64,000 nucleotides of DNA from contig CM032123.1 in the NCBI GenBank assembly GCA_018894105.1, forward strand, positions 248,001 to 312,000, read 5' to 3'. A program made the position numbers and the translations under genes. Each line of letters starts with the position of its first letter. The first letter of the stretch is position 1. The notes below the pieces were generated by a model that saw nothing but the letters and a program-made list of their open reading frames with translations, had not been told where the DNA came from and ran no database searches. The stretch is from Jacaranda mimosifolia (Eukaryota > Streptophyta > Magnoliopsida > Lamiales > Bignoniaceae). Positions 47,353 through 57,474 of this stretch are shown here, piece after piece.

Positions 47353-50129
47353 TTATCTTCCCTTTCCCATTGGCGATATGATATGATCCTTAAGGTTATC
47401 AAAGTCATTACTAGTGCTAGTACTACTTTCACCAACACTATTGGTGAAGGTGCTGTTGAGCAAGTATTCCATATCTTCTGCATCATGTTTTGTTTGGACC
47501 CATGAGTGCTTAATTTCTCCCCGTCTCAATCCCTCTAATTCCATTGCTACTTCTTTCATGCTAGGCCTATCATCCCCTTTCGCATTTAAGCAACTTCTTG
47601 CAAGCATAGCGAATTTCTTTATTGCCTCCCTGTTATCTTCCCTCACAACAATATTATCTTGGAGTATTTTGAATAAGCGGTCTTGCTTCATCGTAGAAAG
47701 GAAAAACTTGGCTAAATTTCTTTCGTCTGCTGGCCCTCCCAAGCTCACTGCCATCATTCCTGTTAGCAGCTCCACAAGGACTATGCCAAAGCTATAAACA
47801 TCGCTTTTCTTGGTCATTTGATGCGTCTCCAGACACTCAGGATCTAGGTATGCTAATGTTCCACGCACCACCAGAGATTGTTCTGATTGGTCCGGGGGAA
47901 CCAAACTTGAAGCTTTAAAATCAGACACTTTTGCTGTCAAAGTGTGGTCTAAAAGAATATTTGCAGACTTAATGTCTCTGTGGATAATTGAAGGGGAAGC
48001 TGCATAGTGTAAATACGAGAGCAAGTCAGCAGTTTCTGCAGCTATTTTCAGACGCATGTCCCAAGAAAGAAAACATGCTTTTGACTTGTTTTTTATGTGT
48101 TCGGAAAGCGCTCCATTGTTTATGAACTCATACACTAGCAGAGGTACTTGTGTCTCCAAGCAGCAACCAAGAAGCTTGACTGCATTCCTGTGATTGATTT
48201 TGGACAAAACAATCAACTCATTGATGAATTCCTCATTTTGGGTGGGATCAACTTCTCTAGACTTCTTGATGGCAACTATTTTGTCATCTGGTAAGAAGCC
48301 TTTGTATACAGTGCCATAGCCTCCTTGGCCAATGATCGAACTGTTGTGGAAGTTGTTGGTCACTTTATGCAGCTCGGATTCACTAAAAATTTTTAGCATA
48401 TCCAACGATTTGCCTTTTCCAGTAATTTTTTCTTCCAATAACTTGCCCCCATTTTGTTGAAAGAACTTCTTTCTCATCTTTGCTTGGTTTATCCTCTTCA
48501 GTTCCAAGTGCAACCAACAAGCCGTCAGCAGCAGAACAATGACCCCTAAAGTAATCCCTTTTTTTCATACATCAACAAGCAAAACAGAATATACATATCA
48601 AATTTGATTCTCTCAAACTAAAACATATATACATCATGGGACAAGGAATAGAGGATATTAATTAAGGATCCTTTCCATTGCATATTTTTATTAATTAATC
48701 TTGAAAAAGAGACAGTTACTAATAGTACTGTGCTAGCGACTTCTTTGACAAAAAAGGAAAAGTTATATATGCTGACCTGCAACAAGTTTGAATACAAGTG
48801 ATTCACCACGAATGCAACCTTGTCCACCTTTTTTCCCATCACCGTGGTACCCTTTGGGGCAAAGACAATTAAAACCTCCTGGTGTGTTCTCGCAATATTT
48901 TTCACAGATGTTGAGTTGGCATTCATCTATATCTGTAAAAAAAAATAGAATACTTATGTTTCAATAGAAATAGAAAAGAAAAGAAAAATGTTCGTTACAC
49001 ATATTAGGCTAGCCAGCTTAGCCACACATTTCATGAACATAGGTAAGGGTATTTCCTTGACAACCATCATTTTTCATTCAACAAATTAGGCAGGAAGAAT
49101 AAATAGATCTAATACTCTAATTAGTTAGTCATTTCATACCTTTGCAACCATTAACGAGGTAAGGGTTGCCCTCATATCCATTTTTGCAAAAACATCGATA
49201 TCCTAAATAACCTTGCACATCATGACAATCAGAGTTATCCTGACATGCATAGCTACTTAGATTCTTTTGAGCCATTTCACACGTCTCATTCCCTATCGTC
49301 CAGTCAAGTACTGCGGGAAGCTTCTTCACGTTGTGCAAATTTGTAAGATTATCTAAAGTGAACCTGAACTGTTCTGATTCAACCAAAAGCGCATAGCTGC
49401 AGGGGTTGAAGTTCCAGACAGAAGTGTGATTCTTAAAACTCCCAACTGTGAGATTAAAACTCCGCAAGTCCTCTGGGATAGACGCCTCACAACACCCCCC
49501 ACCATTGCATCTTCCATCATTCACAACAGCTGTGTTCTCACATATGGACATGCATCCCATGGTATACCTGCATGCCTCACCAGATACACAAAATACATTT
49601 ATACATCAGTAAGTATAGTTTAAATCATGTTTTAGATTAGTTAATAACGATATACATGTAAAAGCTGGTTCATGATTCATATATATATATATATATATAT
49701 GCACCTTTTATCTCCACTCTGGCCCCAAAAGTAACCAAAAGAATCACATCCAACCACAGCAAACCTATTACCCGTATTGTTGACATAGAATTTGGAGAGC
49801 GTAAACCATGGCTCTGAATACGAGTCGGGATCGAGGACCCCCAACCGGTTGTAGCACTTTCGGCCGACCAGCGCCAGAATATGTAATCGTCCCTCTAGAG
49901 AGATTCTTGTGACATTAATGGGGCTGTCACGTAGGAATAGTTTGGGAGGATGCTGAGGCTGAGAGGTACTGTCACATTTGATGAAGAACTCTTCCGTGAG
50001 ATAACAGCCTTCTTTCATCCCAAAAGGGTATGGAACTTCAACATCCCCACATTTATCACTGCACGATGGGTCAGGCTGCTTAGCACCATCTCCCAATATT
50101 GGTAAAATCAACAACAAAAACAACATCAT
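47353..50129 (-). CDS. WAKL-7: full-length wall-associated receptor kinase-like protein
   Basis: Exons: 50129-49705, 49567-49140, 48932-48777, 48557-47353 (2214 bp, 737 aa, no break). It is the most complete copy. Start MMLFLLLILPILGDG (signal peptide); an in-frame ATG at 50216 would add 29 residues but lies next to the TATA run. [61 protein letters not shown]; membrane helix GVIVLLLTACW. Kinase: [45 protein letters not shown] is DFK (AAA at 47914-47916), and ASR next to it is ASS. It alone keeps both an intact frame and the full tail (WVQTKHDAEDMEYLL ... GKGR), which resembles Arabidopsis WAK tails. Nearly identical to WAKL-3, which carries the nonsense codon. Confidence 0.9.
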
Positions 50130-50220
50130 TTGAGACTGAATTATTATAGCTACTTCTCTGGCAATTCTTTCTTGTGTTCTTTCTTCTATATATATGCAAT
50201 TTCCGTTATCAATCATGCAA

Positions 50221-50250
50221 CCCTTTATATATATATATATATATATGTAT
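50221..50250 (-). promoter_or_regulatory. Putative TATA box region of WAKL-7
   Basis: TATA run expanded to about 12 TA units on minus, ending ATATAAAGGG, about 95 bp upstream of the ATG at 50129. Confidence 0.4.
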
Positions 50251-50536
50251 AGTTCTCAATTATTAAGGTGGTGACCCCCCAGTAAATATATATAAAACGA
50301 AAAAAGGTGATGACCCCCAAGTAATTTCCTTGTTCATTTTTGCCTCCGGAGATAAAAATGCTTGTAGTCATTGTAGTATTTTGCCAAGTTTGTGGATGTC
50401 ATAATCTTGACTTAAAAAGTAAGTCTAGTTGCAAGTTGCAGCTGACAGCTTTCTAGTAAGATCAAATAACCTTTGATTTAAATTCAGATGGACCGGTTTT
50501 AAATGTCGAAAGATACTCAGGTAATGTTTAGTTATG

Positions 50537-50790
50537 TTTTATATGTTTTGTATCATGTATTTTGGGAGAATGAATTTTTTGAAATTGGAGAATGTGAAAG
50601 TTGCATTGGAGATTGTGATGGATGTGTGTTATATTTTAGAGAATAGTTAAAAATTTATTTTTGTTTTATATGTTTTGTATCATATATTTTGGGAGAATGA
50701 ATTTTTTGAAATTGGAGAATGTGAAAGTTGCATTGGAGATTGTGATGGATGTGTGTTATATTTTAGAGAATAGTTAAAAATTTATTTTTG
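50537..50790. repeat. 127-bp tandem duplication
   Basis: 50537-50663 is repeated at 50664-50790 with about one difference (CATGTAT versus CATATAT). It occurs once in the paralogous flanks of WAKL-1, -3 and -8, so the duplication is recent and specific to this copy. Confidence 0.92.
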
Positions 50791-51803
50791 AGAGTGTTAG
50801 TATATTTATTTATATTATGGGAGGAGATATTTTTTATTATAATTATCAAATCAATGTTTTTTTATTATGTTTTGGAGGTGAAAGTGAAATTAAGTATTTT
50901 TTTTTTATTGTCAGATGATAAACAAATATATATGATATATATATATTAAAAATGATATTATTTTAGGAATAATAAAGGATATAAGAGAGTATTTTAGAAA
51001 AAATAATTTTAATATTTTAAAAGAAAAATAAGTATATATTTATTTATATTTTGTGAAAATAAGTTTGGTACAATATAAACCACAAGGCCGCGATATTGAT
51101 GGATGTAGCTCCACATGATGATTCATTATATTTTCTTGGTTGGTGAATCTGAATAAATAATGCAACTCAACTTTTGGAGTCATTCTAAACTTTTTATTGG
51201 CGGATTGATTCACGACGCGTGGAATTGGAATATATGCAGATGAAACTTTCGTCCCACACTCCTAGTCTCCCACTCCTTATTATTATTACTCTGTCTGTGT
51301 GTGTGTGTGTGTATTGTATACTTTTTTGGTAACGACCCCACTCATTAATTTTATTGAAGAAGCTTTAGAGAAAGAGAGGCATCAGGCTACAGGATCCGGA
51401 AGGTCATCCATCCTTTTCACGTGTTGAATCTATTCAGCCACTTGGGTCATTTCCAAGTACCTTACAAACTTCTTTCGAATGGGTTTCAAAAATAAAAATT
51501 CTTTATTGGCCCCATCAATATACACACATCTCAATTCTCAAGAGAGAGTACTCTTTTTTAACAACGTAATAATTGAACTACATTTAAATATTTTGGTAGA
51601 ATTAAGAAAAATATGGAATTAATTAGATCATATAGATGCTAATTAATTAAGCCATAAATATTTCTTCAACCTAGCTAATTAAGAGTTAAATTAATTTTTT
51701 TAATTAAAAAAGAAAAAGAGAAAGCTTGCTCAACTCAAATAGGACATACAAACTAGATTGTCTTTTATCTATTTTACATTTTATGTCATTATGTATATAT
51801 ATA

Positions 51804-53226
51804 GGGCTAAATGCACATTATCCCTTGTGTAATTCAAAATTGCTACAAAGTCTCCTGTGTTAAAAATAGAGTCTGTTTAGTACCTCGTATTTTAGAAAAT
51901 TTGGCTCACTCACCCAGGAACATTATTTTGTGAGAAAAAATATGAAGAGATAGAATTGCCCTTTTGAAAAAAAAAAAAAAAAGAAAGAAAAAAAGTGCCA
52001 CGGAACCCCCTTATTTGTGTTGAGGAAGATTTTGGTCAATCTGACAATTTCTCTCAATTGTTTCTTCTTACCTTTGGAATATTTTAAATTATATAATTAA
52101 AATAATAAATATATCTAAAATAATTTAATTAATTTTTAAAATTAAAAATAAATTAAAAATTAAAAACTGTAAACCCTAAAATTATTTTGGAGATATATAA
52201 CTAAACATATCCTTATTTCACTCAATTTCATTTTTATCCTAAAAACAAAATAAAAAAGTATTGATTTGACTGTTACAGTAAAAAATATCTCTCCCTAAAA
52301 TATAAACAAACATACCAAAATACAACTTTCAGATTCTCCAATAATTCATTCTCTCAAAACACACAATAAACACATAATAAAATTACACAAACAACATAAC
52401 CAAACATTCCCATAGATTTTTAAGTTTTTTAATTTTTAATTTATTTTTAACGTTTGCTTATGACTATTAAATTTATAAATAGGTCTAAAATAATTTAATT
52501 CAATTTAAATAAATTTATCTATTAATTTAAATAATAATAATAATTATTATTACTATAAAATATATATATATGTATTTACACTACCCTCTTCCTTTCCCAC
52601 CCCCCACCCCCCAAAACACCCACCCTCAACATAGCGGCCGAATAGCTACCACCGCTGAGGCGGCCGCTCAAGCCAGCCCTTCGCCTCAAGCTACCCATGC
52701 GCACCCCTCTACCCCTCAACCAAGCCGTCGGCTACTGCAGGTGGTCGTGGCCAGACTAGCACGGCAGCCATGAGCAAGCGGTTGACTGCGCATCTGGCCA
52801 TGACCGCTCGGGCTTGGCGGCCGAGGCCATGGCAGCCGAGGGTGAGGTGTGGAGGGGGTAGGGGTTGGCCATTGGGGGTGGTTTATATACATATTTATAT
52901 TTATATATTATATATATGTATTTATATATTGTATATACATATTATATCGAAAAAAATACGCATAATCCCCTTGGGAAATTAAAAAATTACCACAAAACCC
53001 TCTGTGTAAACTTCAAATTAAAAAAGGGCCAACTAGACTTCAGAGGGTATTATAGATAATTCACATCCAAAATTGCTATCCTATATGCAGCCACAAAACG
53101 TGACCCCCATCTGGGGATATGGTAGCAATTTCGACAAAACATAGGATACTAATCAGACTCCATTTTTTCCACAGGGAGTTTTGTGAAAATTTTGAATTTC
53201 ATAGTGGGCTTAAGCGTATTTTCCCC
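51804..53226. mobile_element. Foldback element with GC-rich core, copy 2
   Basis: Copy of 20941-22238. Ends GGGCTAAATGCACATTATCCC and, inverted, GGGGAAAATACGC. Flanked by TATATATA. GC-rich core at 52585-52880. ORFs in the core (52570-52982) are not conserved in frame with copy 1, so they are not taken as genes. Confidence 0.65.
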
Positions 53227-54837
53227 TATATATATATATACACGCACATTAGTGCAGAGGGCACCGCACAAGGTGCCTTGCTCGTTAACATAATTAAATA
53301 CGAGTGCCTCTACACACTCTAACGCATGTGCTTAATTTTTTAGATAATAAAAATATTTATTTAGTTTTTACATAAAATTATTATTTCAATAATTTAAATA
53401 TATTGATTTAATTTCTTATATAAATAAATAATAATTATGATAAAATGATAATAGTGGAGTGGAGATTTGATGGGTTGTAGTAGTAGTTATGTCATAAATA
53501 TAATAAAAAGGATAAAATTCACTTTATCCCCTTGTACTTAAACTTCATTGCACTTTACCCCATATACTTTTAATTGCATCTCTCTATGAAATAATAAAAT
53601 TGGTTCACTACCTCTGTTCTATTACCTAATACATCTCTCTATGAAATCATAAAAAATCAAAAAAAAAAAAAAAGAAAAGAAAAGAAAACAAAAACATTGC
53701 CTTTAGCACCAAGTAGCAACAAAACTACGTGTAAGTGAGATTTCATATAGGCATTTGAAGTCGGTCTTTAAGAAACACGTTTTCATTATATGTCCTTAGT
53801 GATTTTATATTTCTAAATCTTCAAATATATATAATTTTTTCTTTTTTATGGAGAAGATGGGTTTCATTTATTAAGTGAACAATTAAAAATTATAGGCAAC
53901 TTCGTCTTTTAAAAAGAAAAAGTTAACAATGTTAAGGAGATGAAGATAATTTAACATAATCGAATAATTTAAGTAAAACTGAGAGTACAGGGAGGCAAAG
54001 TAATGCAATTAAAAGTACAAGGGAATAAAGTGAGATGAAGTTTGAGTACAATGAGGTAAAGTAAACTTTACCCAAGATTAAAATATGGGACATTATGGAT
54101 ATATCACTTGAAAACACACCAAAGGGGGGTCAGATGTTTTATTAATAAATAGATATGCTTTTAAAATAAAAAATAATTTTACATTTTAAACTCAAAACAA
54201 TCTAGTAGTGTTACCATAGAAACAGTTTTCATTATAAAAGGTTATTATAAATAGCTATGAAAAAAAAATAAAAAAAAAGTTTGAAAATTCAGAACATTGG
54301 ATCAGAAAAAAGCATGCAAAAAATATGACTAACTGCAACTATTATTTCAACCAGAAAGAAAGAAAATAAATCATGACAGTACCAATAATATTATCAATGA
54401 AAATATGCAAACATTCAACTGAATGCTATAGTAAATTTGACAAACATATATCTTGTTCCACAAAAGGTTAAGCAGATCGCAATACTAAAGAGTCTTACTT
54501 GATAATACATAAACTTAAAATAGTTTCCATCCATATCTTAAATGAAAGCACTCTTTGTTCCTCCTCAATCATAATCCAGAGTCATATTCCAAGTAACTGT
54601 AGCAAAATAATTGTGTTTCATTCTTGTTTCGCTTGAATCAAACATACAACTTTTGTCTGCTTGGAAACCTTATTCTACCCATAAAACTCTTTAGAGGGTT
54701 TTCTTTTTCTTTTTCTTATTTCTTTTTTTTTTTTGGGGGGGGGGGTTGGGTGGGTGGGGGGGAATTCATCAAAAACATCCTTAAATGCATGCTGCCAAAA
54801 TCCATCATCGAACAAAGCAAACATAAACATTTTCCTT

Positions 54838-55113
54838 TTTATGACCATAACTTATTTGTAGATTTAATGAAAGATCATCTTGATATTGCTTCTTCACTTC
54901 AGCAGGCACCTAAAGTTAATCATTGCATTACACTTTTTTGAAGAAAAGCAAAAAGTATATCATTTTTAGTTTTTTAAATAAGAATATATACATTATTCTA
55001 GTCATTGATAGTGTACTTTGCCCATGTAAGTCGCGTTGTGTAGAAATCAATTGCACCTCGCTGTCTACTTGCTCGATAGACGTCCATAATTGGTCTAGAT
55101 GTGTATGCTGCAA
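54838..55113 (-). other. Two exon-like conserved blocks of unknown origin, copy 2
   Basis: Counterpart of 23843-24116. On minus, after CTTTTTGCAG, the frame reads HLDQLWTSIEQVDSEVQL then ISTQRDLHGQSTLS; a second block after TTAACTTTAG reads VPAEVKKQYQDDLSLNLQI then SYGHKKENVYVCF. Both blocks look protein-like here. I do not recognise the family, and no other exon was found. Confidence 0.27.
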
Positions 55114-55992
55114 AAAGAAAAAATATATATGTATATATATAAAATATTTTTTTATCTAGAATAAATGTGACACAATATTTTTTATAATGGATATAGTATG
55201 TATAATTTATATTTATCCTTTAAGCGAGATTATTAATAGCTTAAATGAGAAGCCTCTTGTACTTCGGTCAATGGATATTAAACTTCTTGACCTTTTTTGT
55301 CAAAAATCCTAACATTCATTTTATTTTGTCTTGTGCGCTAAACTAGAAGCGGATATCCCTGTTCAAATTTATGTGTTCTAACAATCTTATTCCATCCTTT
55401 AGTAATCCTCCCAACTATTAAAAATCCCAACTATTAAAAATGATGACCAAGAGTTGTTATCACATGTAATAATTAAATATATAAATTTAAAACTTTAATT
55501 ACATAAGCAAAGATTAAAGCAATTATAAACATAATGGGTAAATTTATTAAACATAATCATACTAATATTTTTATTTTTTATTTTTTGTGAAATAGTATAT
55601 ATACGAACTATAATTTAATTCCCAAGTACCAACCAATAAATCCCACTCCTATATTTTTAATATTTTCTGTAAAATATATAAAATAGTAATCATAATATTA
55701 AGTCAAAGTGGCCAGAACTCCGGGGATAGGTGGTGGTTGGTAACCGTGGACGTGATTCCGAGTAGAAACATGTTCCTGTTTTTCTTTCTTCATCAATTAA
55801 TTTCTGGGGTTTCTGGGGTTAATGGTACAGACCTCCCACTTCTGTATACTTTTCACCTCACTTTCTAAATCCTAATCCCAAAAACTGCATTAAAATTCAT
55901 AAATGGCTATGGGCCTATGGCCTCCAGGTGATATAATAAAGAGGAATCAACAGTCCATGTTTTGTTTATGAGGTCCAAATATTACAAAGAAT

Positions 55993-56911
55993 TTGGCCTG
56001 TCAATGGGTCGGATTCGAATCGAATTCATGCTGGATCTGAATTCGAATCCAACAGTGATATGCCATATCCAAATTCAATCCAAGATCCTATAAGATCTTG
56101 ACTGTTATAATCATATTCGGATCCATATAAAAATTGAATATCTGAAAAAAGACTCAAATCCGAAAACTCCCAAAAATCATATATTTGTTATTTTTCTAAA
56201 AATTAGTAGAATCTAAATCCAAAACATTAATCCTTAAAAAACATACACACAATATATTAACGAATAAATTTTCAAATCTATTTATCACAAAAAAGCAATA
56301 ATAAAATATCACTTAATCATATTCATTTATCATATCATTGTAATTTAGATTCTGCTGCCGATAATAGTACTTATTTGACATTATAAATGCATATGTACTT
56401 GATTTTTCAATCAATTAATTATAAACTTAAAGTTTTGTAAAAAAAGGAAACTCATTTCAATTAAATTGAGATTTGCATTACATTCTTTTATATCACAACA
56501 TTAAGTTCCTGCTCATTATTTTTCCTGCATCATTTTTTGTTATAAAAATATAGAAACAAGACAATTATGATGTAGATAACCTCAAAATCTAACATTTTAT
56601 ATGAAAAATCAATTGATTTGATATATTGCATAGAAGCTCACTACTTTTTTCGTCCAAAAATTTATTTTGGCGTTGCTATAGAACCCTACATATATATATA
56701 TATATAATACTATATATATACATGTAATACTATATGTATATATTCGGATTCGAATTATTAATAAAACGGATCGAGTTAAGTCCATTTATTTCGAATTACG
56801 AATTTTTTTAATCAGATCATATCCATTGAATATTTTATCGGTTAAAGATCTTAAATTATCATATCGAATTCAGATCGAATCGGATTAAAATTCAATCCAT
56901 TGACAGCCCTA
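55993..56911. mobile_element. hAT-like MITE, family M4
   Basis: Same insertion as 24962-25744, about 135 bp longer. Ends TTGGCCTGTCAATGGG and, inverted, TAGGGCTGTCAATGG. Flanks CAAAGAAT (55985-55992) and CAAAAAAT (56912-56919). Confidence 0.7.
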
Positions 56912-57342
56912 CAAAAAATCATCAATCAACATACATCGTCCATCTTCAAATGGGCTCCCACTCGTCCAACTTTTAACAGATTAGCCCAAATTTTCACTAT
57001 GAATCCATTCTTCATTCCTCTTCTATATCTTCATTCTTCTCTAGTCCCTGTTGTCCATTGGGCCCAAATAATAAAAGTGCCTTTTTTTTATATATTTTTT
57101 AATTGGGTTCTTCACCTTATTATTTTGGAAAAAGAATAAACAATAAAAAATGTAAATTTTCGGAACATTTTCTAGACAAACAAACATGGAAACTTCATAA
57201 TATAACTTTCTTGATGTCCTAATACACACATGATGTAAAAAGACTCATCCTATGGACCATGTAAGGCTTACTACATGCAACAACATTAAAACCACAACTA
57301 ATCAAATCATTGCATTAACACTAATACTCTCAACATGGGCAG

Positions 57343-57348
57343 TTTATT
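57343..57348 (-). terminator. AATAAA poly(A) signal candidate, WAKL-8
   Basis: AATAAA on minus, about 127 bp beyond the stop codon, after the remnant of the old tail. Confidence 0.4.
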
Positions 57349-57474
57349 GCCCAATCATCTCCCATTTCCCAGTGGCGATATCTTAAAGCCAATACTAGTG
57401 TGATTACTACTCTCACCAATAATACTGCTGCGCAAGTATTCCATATCTTCTGCATTATGTTCTGTTTAGACCTA

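Larger units (their letters stand above)
50251..57340. other. Intergenic flank WAKL-7 to WAKL-8, repeat-filled
   Basis: Homologous to 16369-26190 but without the Mutator-like element (16524) and the M2 MITE (19585), so it supplies the empty sites for both. It contains a 127-bp tandem duplication, a foldback element, exon-like relics and an M4 MITE. No intact gene. Confidence 0.6.

Noticed and set aside
52570..52982. GC-rich proline/histidine and arginine-rich ORFs
   Set aside because: They lie in the GC-rich core of a foldback element and are not conserved in frame with 21690-21950.
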